Assembly: GCF_005887115.1 (NCBI RefSeq) | Contig: NZ_PNCJ01000020.1 | Location: forward strand, 32,460-96,459 | From: Pseudoalteromonas rubra | Lineage (GTDB): Bacteria > Pseudomonadota > Gammaproteobacteria > Enterobacterales > Alteromonadaceae | DNA: 64,000 bases | Reading direction: 5' to 3' | In this document: positions 50,945-60,743 of the stretch, piece after piece | How the letters are laid out: the number at the start of each line of letters is the position of its first letter | Numbering within the stretch: position 1 is the first letter of the stretch | Notes under the pieces: generated by a model | Seen by the model: only the letters and a program-made list of their open reading frames with translations | Database searches by the model: none | What the model was told of the DNA's origin: nothing | Translations under genes and position numbers: made by a program

Positions 50945-52153
50945 TCACCGAATCTCAGACGCGTCGTAAAAATATGCCTGATTCTTGCCCAGCTCTTTTG
51001 AAGAGTACAAAGCACTGTCAGCGCACTTCAACAAAGCCTCTGCACTGAATACGCCAGTGTTATTGGCGATACCTATGCTACAACCGCATTGCACCTGTTG
51101 CCCGCCTTCGAGCTGGATCGGGCTCGAAATACAGGCAATCAGACGTGTGCAGATCTGCATTAATACCTGCTTTTCAAGCGGATCGGAAAGTACCACAACA
51201 AACTCGTCTCCGCCGAGGCGACATAACACGTCATAGCTGCGCAGTTCTTTTTTAATTCTCTGTGCCACTTCCTGTAATACGATATCTCCACTGTGATGAC
51301 CGAAATTATCGTTAATGGGTTTAAAATCGTCTAAGTCGAGATACAAAATATGCACGTTCACCGGGCCACGCTTTGAACGCTCAGCCAGATTATTCAGCTC
51401 CCGGAATAAGAACTTGCGATTCGTCAATCCGGTCAGCGTATCGTGCAAAGCTTCGTGTTCCAGCCGCTGTTGAAGCGCTTCGCGGATCCCTATCTCTTTT
51501 TTCAGTTCAACCAAGCTGGACTCCAACTCCTCAGTACGCTCCGCAACTTTAATTTCCAGTTCACTTTGGTAATTTTGCAAAACTTTGTTTGCCTCAACCA
51601 ATGCCTGCTGGTTGTTAAAAGCATCCAGTGCAGACGAAATAACATGGCTGATGGTGTATAACACATCGACGATCACGCCTGAATATTCATCCTCACGGCG
51701 ATAGGACTGAATGATAAACGCGCCCATAAAGTTGTTGCGATTCACTAACGGAAAACACAGCCATTGCTTGGGGACAGTACCGATAATATTTAACTCGCCC
51801 TTTGCCACCAACTCCTTGAGCTGCTCAGTTGTGTAGTTGCATACAGACTGAGATTGTAATGCATACGCAGTCAGCGAATGGGCGATTTCTTCCAGTGACA
51901 GGGCTTCGAGATCTTCAGGGTTAATATCATCCTTCACATCATGAAAATAGGGAAATGTCAGACTACGGTCTTCACGATATAAAACAACGTAAAAGTTGTC
52001 CGCATAGGTCACCTTTTGCAAGATACAGTGGATATCCAGCAAAAACCGCTGGATAGAATCACTGGTATTTAAGCAGGCAACTATGTCCGTCATGCTGTCA
52101 ATCACTTCACCGCTATTCAGGGAATCCATCGTCTCTAACACAAGATCACTCAT
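50945..52153 (-). CDS. GAF-GGDEF diguanylate cyclase
   Basis: A 402-residue soluble protein. Residues about 20-180 form a GAF-like sensor (TYADNFYVVLYREDRSLTF, KQWLCFPLVNRNNFMGAFII), followed by a coiled-coil linker (VLQNYQSELEIKVAERTEEL) and the GGDEF domain. The active site is intact (LCRLGGDEFVVVL) and the inhibitory I-site RSYD lies five residues before it, so c-di-GMP synthesis with product feedback is expected. The signal sensed is unknown. It is separated from the DUF2066 gene by about 100 bases. Confidence 0.93.
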   Translation of the reverse strand: MSDLVLETMDSLNSGEVIDSMTDIVACLNTSDSIQRFLLDIHCILQKVTYADNFYVVLYREDRSLTFPYFHDVKDDINPEDLEALSLEEIAHSLTAYALQSQSVCNYTTEQLKELVAKGELNIIGTVPKQWLCFPLVNRNNFMGAFIIQSYRREDEYSGVIVDVLYTISHVISSALDAFNNQQALVEANKVLQNYQSELEIKVAERTEELESSLVELKKEIGIREALQQRLEHEALHDTLTGLTNRKFLFRELNNLAERSKRGPVNVHILYLDLDDFKPINDNFGHHSGDIVLQEVAQRIKKELRSYDVLCRLGGDEFVVVLSDPLEKQVLMQICTRLIACISSPIQLEGGQQVQCGCSIGIANNTGVFSAEALLKCADSALYSSKELGKNQAYFYDASEIR

Positions 52154-52335
52154 CCTTTACTCACTCTGTTGCATCCTACATTTGGCACTTTAGTTAGTTT
52201 AGTCGAGGTTTTGAGGGAATGTACAAAGAAAAACAGGGAGAGCCGCACCTGAGCCAACACACAAGTTAAGGCTTGACATAAAACCGCAACCCTTTAAATT
52301 TACACTATTTAAACACAAAAATAACAAACATTGAC

Positions 52336-53835
52336 ATGCGCAAGGCTACTTTTGTTTTTCTTCATATGTTGACCATCGTATTGGTGATCTGCAGTTTGTT
52401 TACCGGCCTGAGGTTTTCTTTGCTTACTCAGGACTGGTTAAAATTCCTCAGTGCTCTGTTACCTCAGGGGAACCTGTACTTCTGGCACATCGGCAGTGCC
52501 AGTTTATTATCTGCGCTGGCTGCAGGATACCTGTTACTTTCTTTGTGGCGTCCATATCGCAGCAGCCCGAGTCACTATCACCTGTGGGTGAACCGGTTTG
52601 GCTACCTAATCATACTGGGATTACTGAGCTCCGGATGGCTGCTCTGGCTTGGACGATTTGTTGCAATCGCACAACCTCTGCATTTTTACAGTCTCTGGTT
52701 ATTACTCATATACCTGCTCATGCACGGATGGGCCTACTTCATTCAACATGGCAAATACGTTTTATCCGCTTTACTGCCAAAACAGCCAGACAAACACAGT
52801 ATTGCGGCTGTTATCAGCGTCACTGCCGGAGGCTTACTTTTATACAGCGCAGCTCAGCATTCCGCTGAAACCCTGACTGTTGCGTCACTCGCGCCCGAGG
52901 AGTTTATCGAGATTGACGGTCTTGGTGATGAGTCACACTGGCAGAGGGCGCCAGTTTACACAATTGAGACACACGGGGGGATCAACTTTGATGATGGCCG
53001 CAGCACCATCCAGGTTCAGGCTCTGGCAAACAGCCAGGAAAGCTATTTTCTCGTACGCTGGACAGACTCAAGTATGAGCACCAATCACCTTCCTTTGTTA
53101 AAAACGCAAGCAGGCTGGAAAATTCAGCAAAATGGGTTTTATGAGTTCGATGAGCGCACATTTTATGAAGACAAACTAGCCGTTATGCTGTCGCACTCTT
53201 GCGAAGTCGGAGCCGATAATACTGCTCAGCTGGGCAACCGCCCGCTTGATGGTAAACCGCCAAACTGGCATGGCAAGGGGTTCCACGCCAGTATGGATGG
53301 AAAAATTCGCGACCTGTGGCACTGGAAAGCGGTTCGTACAAACGACATGTATCTAGCGGACGATAACTTTTTCGGGCCGCCAGCCATAGCACAACAGGGC
53401 CAACGCAGATATACGGCAGGCTACCAGCCAGACGGCAAAGAGAGCGGCGCCTATGTGATGAACTGGCAATGGTATAAGCCAGGTTTGGTTACCCCGAAAC
53501 GATTGCCCGATCAAAGCAACGCACATCTGAGTGTCTTGCCCTGGTTTGGCAGCACCCCCTACACCGCCGAAAACGATGATTTTGCACCTGGCAGTACACT
53601 GTCATCGATTCTCTATCGCTCCAATCGCTTTGAAGGTGATCGTGCCGATGTCAGGGCTCGGGGAACCTGGGACAACGGCGTATGGACACTGGAGTTAGTG
53701 CGCAAGCACTACACAGGCTCTGAGCACGATGTACCGCTCACAAACGGCACTTGCATGTGGTTTTCCGCCTTTGATCATGCACAGGTTGGACATACCCGCC
53801 ATATGCGCCCTGCAATTTTGAGGTACCCACTATGA
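52336..53835 (+). CDS. Membrane cytochrome b561-like protein fused to an ethylbenzene dehydrogenase-related haem domain
   Basis: A 499-residue protein. The N-terminal half has four to five membrane helices with well-placed histidines (YFWHIGSAS, LMHGWAYFIQHG) of a cytochrome b561 type. The C-terminal half from about residue 195 is the EB_dh (ethylbenzene dehydrogenase-related) beta domain that can bind haem b: EIDGLGDESHWQRAP, then SYFLVRWTDSSM, KLAVMLSHSC, LWHWKAVRTND and GTWDNGVWTLELVRKH. It likely moves electrons across the membrane to a periplasmic partner not seen here. It overlaps the next gene by 4 bases. Confidence 0.8.
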   Translation: MRKATFVFLHMLTIVLVICSLFTGLRFSLLTQDWLKFLSALLPQGNLYFWHIGSASLLSALAAGYLLLSLWRPYRSSPSHYHLWVNRFGYLIILGLLSSGWLLWLGRFVAIAQPLHFYSLWLLLIYLLMHGWAYFIQHGKYVLSALLPKQPDKHSIAAVISVTAGGLLLYSAAQHSAETLTVASLAPEEFIEIDGLGDESHWQRAPVYTIETHGGINFDDGRSTIQVQALANSQESYFLVRWTDSSMSTNHLPLLKTQAGWKIQQNGFYEFDERTFYEDKLAVMLSHSCEVGADNTAQLGNRPLDGKPPNWHGKGFHASMDGKIRDLWHWKAVRTNDMYLADDNFFGPPAIAQQGQRRYTAGYQPDGKESGAYVMNWQWYKPGLVTPKRLPDQSNAHLSVLPWFGSTPYTAENDDFAPGSTLSSILYRSNRFEGDRADVRARGTWDNGVWTLELVRKHYTGSEHDVPLTNGTCMWFSAFDHAQVGHTRHMRPAILRYPL

Positions 53836-54530
53836 TCGCCCGATTGCTCATGTCGCTGACTGCTGTTTTAATTGTGGCTTCTGTGCTTTGGCGGGACCCT
53901 GCAGCTCCGGTGGCGCAGCCACATCCCAGGTTTGTCAAACTGGATAAACATGGCAATCCTCTGTCTCCATGGCAAGGGCCCTGGTCCTGTGTGCTGGATA
54001 CGACACAACAACTGGTGTGGGAGGTTAAAACCGACAGCGAAAACATCCATGATGGCTATTGGACATATTCCTGGTACCTGTCAGGCGATCCCCGCACTTC
54101 AGACCGGGCAAGAGGCGAAGCCAACCTTGGCGATTGCTATTTTGAAACGAGTCGATGCGATACCCAGGACCTGATCAACAGAACCAGACAAGCTGCCTTG
54201 TGTGGCCTGACTCAATGGCGACTCCCCAGCGCACAAGAGCTAAGCAGCTTAGTGCAGGCACCGGCCCGTCCGGGTCATGCCCATATTGCTCAGGACTTTT
54301 TCCCCCATATGAAGCACGGAGACTACTGGAGTGCCGATCACTCTCAACCTCTGTCTGGCCATTACCGGCGCTTTAAACAAGGCGCTCTGGCCGTTAATTT
54401 TCATACCGGTAAACAGTATTCGTTGCCCTATCGCAATGCCGCATTCGTGCTATTGGTGGCCGATCTGCCATCAGAGCATCACTCTTCACGCACCTCAGGC
54501 GTGACTCATCAACCAACAACAGGAAACTAG
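53832..54530 (+). CDS. Exported DUF1566 (Lcl C-terminal-like) protein
   Basis: A 232-residue protein with an N-terminal membrane/signal segment (IARLLMSLTAVLIVASVLW). The DUF1566 pattern is visible: VLDTTQQLVWEVKTD at the start, CGLTQWRLPSAQELSSL in the middle and GDYWSADHS plus NAAFVLLVADL at the end. These domains resemble C-type-lectin-like folds of unknown role. ATG overlaps the previous stop (ATGA), and 3 bases separate it from the phosphoesterase, so the three form one operon. Confidence 0.8.
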   Translation: MIARLLMSLTAVLIVASVLWRDPAAPVAQPHPRFVKLDKHGNPLSPWQGPWSCVLDTTQQLVWEVKTDSENIHDGYWTYSWYLSGDPRTSDRARGEANLGDCYFETSRCDTQDLINRTRQAALCGLTQWRLPSAQELSSLVQAPARPGHAHIAQDFFPHMKHGDYWSADHSQPLSGHYRRFKQGALAVNFHTGKQYSLPYRNAAFVLLVADLPSEHHSSRTSGVTHQPTTGN

Positions 54531-54533
54531 GAT

Positions 54534-56492
54534 ATGAGAGTGCTTTTAGCAGGCCTCACTACCGTAAGCTTATTTACCTCAGCTGCATACAGTGCCAGTG
54601 ACTATCACCGCTTAATCTGGGATACCGATCCCAGTCATCAGGCCACGGTGGGCTTTACACCCACAAGTGGAAGCGGACATTTTGTCAAATATGGTACCAC
54701 CACGAATGAACAAAACTGGCAGGTAAAGCAGCCCACCGCAACCGCCGTTTTTGATGGTAGTCTCAACAGCCAGTTCGTCACCCTGACAGGGCTCAGTGCC
54801 AACACAGCTATCTACTATCGGGTGTGCGACAACGCCGGCTGTGGTCAGCGGATGTGGTTTAAAACGGCGCCAGACACCACCACAGGGTTTGTTGCGGTCG
54901 CGGGCGGAGACACTCGAACAGGCTGGACAACACGACGTGAAGGCAATGCACTGATAGCCAAGATCCGCCCTCTGTTTATTATGCATGGTGGCGATTATAC
55001 CAATGCCAATTCAGCCCAGGAAATGCGTGAGTACCTCAAAGACTGGCAGCTGACCTTTTCTGATGACGTTATCGATGGGCAAAGCTACAAACGCATCTAC
55101 CCGTTTGTTGCCACCTTTGGTAACCATGAAGACGACAACTTTAAAACCCTGTGTCAGGTTTTTGGGGTTGATTATGACCAAGACGGTGCCTGTACCAATA
55201 AAGACAGTTACGGCGCCTTTAACATCGCAAACCTGCTGCGCGTCTATACCTTAAACAGCCAATACAAAGACAGTGGCTGGTCTAGCTATGCAACCGCCAT
55301 GAACAATTGGCTTAAACAAGACCTGCAAAGCAATGGGGCCGGTGCCAAATGGCGTATTGCTCAGTATCACAAGCCTATGTACCCACATTACTCAGGGAAA
55401 TCGGACAATACTATTTTGCATACCTGGTGGGCAGACTTGTTCTATCAGCATGGAATGAACCTGGTCGTTGAATCTGATACACACATCAATAAGCTGACCG
55501 AAGCGTTGCAACCTTCAGGATCCGGATTTACCAAAACCACTACCGGCGGCACCGTGTATGTAGGTGAAGGTAGCTGGGGTGCCCCCGCTCGTTCAGCCAA
55601 CGACCCGAAAAGCTGGACTATTGATTTAGCCAGTATTCAGCAGTTTAAAGTATTAAGTGTGACTGCGGACAGCATGAAAGTGCAAACGGCTCAGTTTACT
55701 GCCGGTGCTGATACACTCACACGTGAACAACGCACTGCCGACGCCCTTGCTCTGCCTGCCAATATCAGTTGGTGGTATGCCAGTGAGCTTGGAGAAACCA
55801 TGACGCTTAAGCGTGCCACCAATTCGCTTTCAATCATCGACAGAGACAGTGGTCCGGTTGACCCGGGCAATGAGCTACAAAATGGCCAGCCGGTCGGTAA
55901 CCTCGCAGGCAGTGCCGACAGTGAAAAGGTGTTCACTATGGTTGTGCCAGAGGGCGCAAGCAATTTGCGCTTTACTATGAGTGGCGGTAGTGGCGATGCC
56001 GACCTGTACGTACGTTTTGCGCAAAAACCAACGACCTCAACATATGATTGCCGCCCCTATAAAGATGGCAATAATGAAACCTGTACCATCAGCAACGTAC
56101 AGGCGGGTACCTATTATATTGTTGTCCGCGGTTACAAAGCCTTCTCGGGCGTATCATTAGTCGGCCAGTATGATCTGGGTACCCCACCGGGCGATGGCAA
56201 CAAGCGAGTATGGAGCGGGTTGAGTGCAACCGCAGGAAGCTGGATCCACAAAACCTTTGACGTGCCTGCCAGTGCCACTAAGCTGACCGTCAGTACAACC
56301 GGTGGTAGCGGCGATGCCGATCTGTATGTACGTTTCGGCGCACAGCCAACCTCTTCACGTTATGATTGTCGCCCTTATGAAGACGGCAATGTAGAAACCT
56401 GCACACAAACGCAGCCTCAAACCGGCACCTGGCATATTTCTGTCAAAGCCTATAAAGACTTCAGCGGCGTGACATTAACCGCAGAGTATTGA
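54534..56492 (+). CDS. Secreted metallophosphoesterase with two PPC domains
   Basis: A 652-residue exported protein (signal peptide cut near YSA). Residues about 20-115 form a fibronectin III-like domain of the purple-acid-phosphatase type; residues about 120-395 are the calcineurin-like metal domain: AGGDTRTGW, IMHGGDYTNAN, FVATFGNHEDDN, YHKPMYPHYS and VESDTHINK supply the usual Asp/Asn/His ligands. Two C-terminal pre-peptidase (PPC) domains follow, each with GGSGDADLYVRF and YDCRPY. Expected to release phosphate from organic phosphates outside the cell. Third gene of the operon, with its own terminator. Confidence 0.88.
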   Translation: MRVLLAGLTTVSLFTSAAYSASDYHRLIWDTDPSHQATVGFTPTSGSGHFVKYGTTTNEQNWQVKQPTATAVFDGSLNSQFVTLTGLSANTAIYYRVCDNAGCGQRMWFKTAPDTTTGFVAVAGGDTRTGWTTRREGNALIAKIRPLFIMHGGDYTNANSAQEMREYLKDWQLTFSDDVIDGQSYKRIYPFVATFGNHEDDNFKTLCQVFGVDYDQDGACTNKDSYGAFNIANLLRVYTLNSQYKDSGWSSYATAMNNWLKQDLQSNGAGAKWRIAQYHKPMYPHYSGKSDNTILHTWWADLFYQHGMNLVVESDTHINKLTEALQPSGSGFTKTTTGGTVYVGEGSWGAPARSANDPKSWTIDLASIQQFKVLSVTADSMKVQTAQFTAGADTLTREQRTADALALPANISWWYASELGETMTLKRATNSLSIIDRDSGPVDPGNELQNGQPVGNLAGSADSEKVFTMVVPEGASNLRFTMSGGSGDADLYVRFAQKPTTSTYDCRPYKDGNNETCTISNVQAGTYYIVVRGYKAFSGVSLVGQYDLGTPPGDGNKRVWSGLSATAGSWIHKTFDVPASATKLTVSTTGGSGDADLYVRFGAQPTSSRYDCRPYEDGNVETCTQTQPQTGTWHISVKAYKDFSGVTLTAEY

Positions 56493-56505
56493 TAGTCTGA
56501 CGCAA

Positions 56506-56534
56506 CAAGGAGAGTAATAACGCTACTCTCCTTG
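56506..56534 (+). terminator. Terminator of the phosphoesterase operon
   Basis: Stem CAAGGAGAGTA / TACTCTCCTTG, loop ATAACGC, followed by ATTTTTAC. Confidence 0.85.
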
Positions 56535-56587
56535 ATTTTTACTCATCTGCCCTTATCTTTGACACCTGAATAAACAGGGGCAATTTT

Positions 56588-57028
56588 ATGAAATATCTGC
56601 ACACTATGGTTCGGGTTGAAAACCTGGATGCATCATTAAACTTTTACTGTAACCTGCTGGGACTAGTAGAAGTAAAACGTAAAGACAGTTAAGCCGGGCG
56701 CTTTACTCTGGTCTATCTGGCAGCACCCACACAGCTGGATGAAGCGAAAACCAGCTTTTCACCGACCATTGAACTGACCTACAACTGGGATCCAGAGCAG
56801 TACAGTGGCGGGCGCAATTTTGGTCACCTGGCCTTTGCTGTTGAAGACATCTACGCACTGTGTGAAAAGCTCCAGGCTGCGGGCGTCACCATTAACCGGC
56901 CACCAAGATGTGGGCATATGGCCTTCATTAAATCTCCCGACGGTATCTCGATTGAACTATTACAACAGGGCGAGCCGTTACCTCCTCAGGAGCCGTGGCT
57001 GAGCATGGAAAACACCGGCAGCTGGTAA
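56588..57028 (+). pseudogene. VOC-family (lactoylglutathione lyase/glyoxalase I-like) gene with in-frame stop
   Basis: The 147-codon frame reads MKYLHTMVRVENLDASLNFY to KRKDS, then a TAA at 56690-56692, then AGRFTLVYLAAP, NFGHLAFAVEDIYALCEKL and SPDGISIELLQQG to a normal stop. In intact homologues codon 35 is Glu (GAA), so a single G-to-T change made the stop; the rest is still in frame. The family motif R-D-G-H before the last strand is R-C-G-H here, a second departure. Metal ligands His6, Glu/His and the final Glu are otherwise readable. So it is a recent pseudogene, unless the stop is suppressed or a sequencing error. Confidence 0.85.
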
Positions 57029-57096
57029 CTTAAAACGCTTCGATTAAGGTATACAGGTAGCGAAGTGCCGCAGCCAGTCAAAACGCTGGCACTTCG

Positions 57097-57873
57097 CTAC
57101 TTCGCGGTGGCTGGGCCGGCATCAATCTGGTAACGACTCAATAGCTGAGTCAGTTTACTGCGAAAGCTCGCCTCATTTAATGTGGTAGCTAAACGTTCAA
57201 ACTGTGATTGCAGCTGTGGAGGTGCCAGCATTGCTCTGTAATAAGACTCATGCGGCTGTTTAGACAAATGGAAATGATCCTGCCAGCGGTTCTTTTTAAT
57301 AAAGTAGTTGAGTGTGGAACGACTCACAATGGCAAAGTCCACACGCTCGCGCAACGCCAGCTCCAGCAGGCCTTCTTCACTGTTGGCATCGACCCGCTCC
57401 AGCACCCCGGCGCTGACCGGTTTGACTGTACGAAAGTAGTGATAACCCAAAATACCACCAAACTTTTTATTGCTCATTGAGGCCACCCCATCATATTCAA
57501 AGGGATTTTCGGCACAGGAGACAAATTCATCGGTATCGTACATCAGTGGCTCACTCCACAAGTAGCGAGTTTTGTCCGGATCTTTAAACCAGACGGGATG
57601 CACACCCATTACCGCACCATCTAAGGTCTTTTCATTGAGATCCCGCTCGATACGTCTGCGGGGCAAGTACACCAGTTTGTAGCGAGTGTGAGACTGCGAG
57701 GCGTTAAGCAGTGCCACAAAGTCGAAGTACAAGCCTTGTTGCTCAGCCAGATTCATGATGTAAGGGGGCTTGTTGTGATAGACAAATATATTCATTCGTT
57801 CAGCTGCATATGCGGGTAATAGCACACTGAAAAGGGTTAAGGTGAAGCTGACTATCAACAGGTTTATTTTCAC
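57097..57873 (-). CDS. Periplasmic solute-binding protein, family 3-like
   Basis: A 258-residue protein with signal peptide (MKINLLIVSFTLTLFSVLLPAYA). The mature part starts with IFVYHNKPPYIMNLAEQQGLYFDFV, the usual SBP_bac_3 opening, followed by LPRRRIERDLNEKTLDGAVMG and GLLELALRERVDFAIV. No permease genes are next to it. Ligand unknown. It is convergent with the VOC pseudogene. Confidence 0.78.
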   Translation of the reverse strand: MKINLLIVSFTLTLFSVLLPAYAAERMNIFVYHNKPPYIMNLAEQQGLYFDFVALLNASQSHTRYKLVYLPRRRIERDLNEKTLDGAVMGVHPVWFKDPDKTRYLWSEPLMYDTDEFVSCAENPFEYDGVASMSNKKFGGILGYHYFRTVKPVSAGVLERVDANSEEGLLELALRERVDFAIVSRSTLNYFIKKNRWQDHFHLSKQPHESYYRAMLAPPQLQSQFERLATTLNEASFRSKLTQLLSRYQIDAGPATAK

Positions 57874-57886
57874 AAATGACTGCCAT

Positions 57887-57937
57887 AAAAAGGCTGGGAA
57901 GACTCTCTTAATCTAGAGCCTTTCTCCCCAACCTTCA
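57887..57937 (-). terminator. Terminator of the collagenase gene
   Basis: On the minus strand, AAGGTTGGG and CCCAGCCTT form the outer stem around an inner hairpin, followed by TTTTA. It lies between the collagenase stop and the solute-binding gene start. Confidence 0.7.
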
Positions 57938-57965
57938 AGCACATTGGTTAAATACGTTTAACGAT

Positions 57966-60743
57966 TTAGTTGCACCACCCATCGTTATACGTCACTTGCA
58001 CAGTCGCACCAACAGGCGCGCCACTGACCTTAAGGTATCCCCAATACTGGCTTTGGTCACTCAGGTTAATACACTCACTGTTACCTGCCCGGTAAGATCT
58101 GGCCTCAACATTATTGTCGTTGGGCCACCCCTGATTACTGTACTCCAGTGTCAGATCACCGTTACCATGAGCTGTTTCGATTCGGATGCTCTGCTGGCCA
58201 CTGACGTTTTCCAGACTAAACCACATTGGATCCTGACTGCCCATACACACAGCAACGCCCTCTGACAGCCGCCCGCCAGACACGCTCCCCTGAGTCACAC
58301 AGGCATCAGGTAAAGCCGCTACCGGCGCGGTGTAACTGACAATCAGGTTAACGTCAGCATATGCATTGTAGCCTCTGAGCATAATGTAATATTCACCAGC
58401 TTTTGGTGTCGCAACGTCACAACGCTCTGCATTGCCGCCAATATAAGGCCGACAATCGTAGGTATCCAGCGTAGGTTGCTGAGCGTGACGCAGATACAAG
58501 TCAACATCTCCGCTGCCATCACTGGTACTGATGGTCAGGTTCGTTGCGCCTGCTGGAAGCTGAATTTTAAAGTATGTCAGTTCATCCTGGGCACCGGCAA
58601 CACGCACAGCCTTGCCATTTTGTAACTCAACAATCCCCTGATCTGCGCTGATCGTTGCCTGCGTTGTCACCTGATGTGCCAGCCCCTGATTGTCAGTCAC
58701 AGTGAGTGTAACCGTGTAGCTACCGGCATCCTGGTAAGTATGAACTGGGTCCGCTTGTGTGCTCTGCGCGCCATCTCCAAACTGCCACGCATAGCTTAGA
58801 GACTGTCCTTCCGGATCTGAACTACCCTGACTGCTGAAACGCACAGATGCGCCGGCGGTGCCCTGATATGGACCATTTATAACCGCTGTCGGCGCCTGAT
58901 TTGTATCGCCTGCCAGTTGTTGCGTCCACCGGGTAAACTCGTTGCCATATTGCGCAGCCCAGTTATTCATACGCGCCTTATAAGCACTCCAGTTACCGAC
59001 CCGGGTTTCTCCCAGCATGGCATTCACTTCATCTTTGTGTGTTTCGATCATAAAGCGCACAGCAAGATAACCCCAGCGATAGATCCTGTCCTGATCAAAG
59101 CCGTCGTACGTGGTTTCAAAGATCTCACCCAGCTGATAGGTACTGCCGTCTTTTATCGTATCTATGGCGCGCTGATTGTCGTTCAGGTTGGCCACATATT
59201 CTGCCACCCCTTCGCTCCACCAGACAATGGCCTCCGTTGGGGCATTAAAATCACCGTACAGGTCAAATCGTCCGTCGAGGTAATGCACATACTCATGCTC
59301 CAGATTCCACACATAGTGATCAGCCTTAGCGTAGCTGGCTTCATAAGCGATGAAGTTTGCCTGGTTACCGACAACACTCGGATCTCCTTCGAGATACATT
59401 CCGCCGTTGTCGGTGTTTATACCAAATATCGGGCCCGCATATTTCTTGTAATCTGCGCTGCTGTTAAAAATATTAACCTGCAGCATGGTGTTATTATCAT
59501 CGGCGACGGGCGTTTGATTGGTTTCGAGCATGGAATGAAAGCGCGTCTCTTCTGCTGCCATGGTGTCACAGGCAGACAAATGCTGCGCCTGAGTCATCTC
59601 CTGAGAGCGAATACGGATAGTGCTACTACACTGATAGCTCTGCGACAACGCTTTACCAATCAGCTCCTCTTTAAACCCACAGATCCCGAAATCATTACAA
59701 TCCGCGTAATAGGTCGCGATATCAGCGGCACCAAGCCAGATCCCATCACCATAGCCATAGCTCTGGTAGGTAGAGAACAGAGATTTCAGGGCTGTATCGA
59801 CGGCTGGCTGGATTGATGTTCCTGTATAATTCTTGAGCCTGGCAAGCTCTCTGCCGGCGTTAATTATCATGAATTCAGCATCCGACCCCAGCATCCAGCT
59901 TTGTTTGGTAAAGTTAGCCAGTAAACTCACCAGTTCTGCATCTTTACCGACTAGCGCAACGAAATCACTGTTCCACTGACCGCGGAATAAAATGGTAAAT
60001 ATGCCATTCACCGCGCCACGCATATGCCAGCTGGTCGCATAGCTTTCGCTCCAGCGCGACAACCAGACTTTCACGACTGGCAGATAAACATGCTGAAGCT
60101 CGGAAGAATCCATGGTGGTGATCACTTCGCTGAGCACCTCACCATGCGCATCGTTGTTGTCATAGAAATGGCTATTGGCCACAAACGCATCCAGCGCGTC
60201 TTTCACCGCAGTTTGCACACTGCCATCGAAAGTCACTGAGTCATTATAAAACTCGACGTAAAATCCGGCCCGAATAAACAAGAAGAGCGCTTCGAGATCT
60301 GCACTGCCGGTGCCTGAATAATTCACAGACAAGGTCTTTGCCTGCGCAGCGACGGCCAGCATTTTTGCGGTTGTAAAGGTGGCAACCTGGGTATCAGAAG
60401 GTGCACTGAACAGATCATTGACACAACTTGCACCCTGTCCGGAGACTTGCGCAACAATCGTGGATGCACTGGCATTGGCAAAAGCTACCAAGTCGCAGCT
60501 GCTTGCCACATCGACCTGTGATGAAGCCAAGTGCATTGCTACCGGCAAATGCGAATGCATCACAGAGTCACGGGCTGCTGTTGGTGCATTGTCTTGTGCG
60601 GTGTGGTTATGACCTTCGTCGCCATGAGCCAGCTGTAAATCAGCAGCGTTCAGTGGTTTAAATTGTCTTTCAACTTGTTGCTGCGTTGCCTGCACGCTAG
60701 TGCATAGCAAGGGAAGCGCAGCGAGTATTGCTTTTATTTTCAT
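57966..60743 (-). CDS. Secreted M9-family collagenase with PKD and PPC domains
   Basis: A 925-residue zinc protease with signal peptide (cut after VQA). Residues about 80-390 are the collagenase activator region; the metal site is H483-E-Y-V-H487 with the third ligand Glu511 (WWSEGVAEYV). After the catalytic domain come a PKD domain (about 618-705: APTAVINGPYQGT, YAWQFGDGAQ), a PPC domain (about 715-800: GSGDVDLYLRH, YDCRPY) and a C-terminal domain (about 805-925) with four cysteines of unclear fold. This order matches Vibrio-type collagenases. It degrades gelatin or collagen outside the cell. Single gene. Confidence 0.92.
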   Translation of the reverse strand: MKIKAILAALPLLCTSVQATQQQVERQFKPLNAADLQLAHGDEGHNHTAQDNAPTAARDSVMHSHLPVAMHLASSQVDVASSCDLVAFANASASTIVAQVSGQGASCVNDLFSAPSDTQVATFTTAKMLAVAAQAKTLSVNYSGTGSADLEALFLFIRAGFYVEFYNDSVTFDGSVQTAVKDALDAFVANSHFYDNNDAHGEVLSEVITTMDSSELQHVYLPVVKVWLSRWSESYATSWHMRGAVNGIFTILFRGQWNSDFVALVGKDAELVSLLANFTKQSWMLGSDAEFMIINAGRELARLKNYTGTSIQPAVDTALKSLFSTYQSYGYGDGIWLGAADIATYYADCNDFGICGFKEELIGKALSQSYQCSSTIRIRSQEMTQAQHLSACDTMAAEETRFHSMLETNQTPVADDNNTMLQVNIFNSSADYKKYAGPIFGINTDNGGMYLEGDPSVVGNQANFIAYEASYAKADHYVWNLEHEYVHYLDGRFDLYGDFNAPTEAIVWWSEGVAEYVANLNDNQRAIDTIKDGSTYQLGEIFETTYDGFDQDRIYRWGYLAVRFMIETHKDEVNAMLGETRVGNWSAYKARMNNWAAQYGNEFTRWTQQLAGDTNQAPTAVINGPYQGTAGASVRFSSQGSSDPEGQSLSYAWQFGDGAQSTQADPVHTYQDAGSYTVTLTVTDNQGLAHQVTTQATISADQGIVELQNGKAVRVAGAQDELTYFKIQLPAGATNLTISTSDGSGDVDLYLRHAQQPTLDTYDCRPYIGGNAERCDVATPKAGEYYIMLRGYNAYADVNLIVSYTAPVAALPDACVTQGSVSGGRLSEGVAVCMGSQDPMWFSLENVSGQQSIRIETAHGNGDLTLEYSNQGWPNDNNVEARSYRAGNSECINLSDQSQYWGYLKVSGAPVGATVQVTYNDGWCN

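Noticed and set aside
58917..59816. 299-codon plus-strand frame
   Set aside because: Shadow of the collagenase catalytic domain with its HEYVH site on the minus strand.
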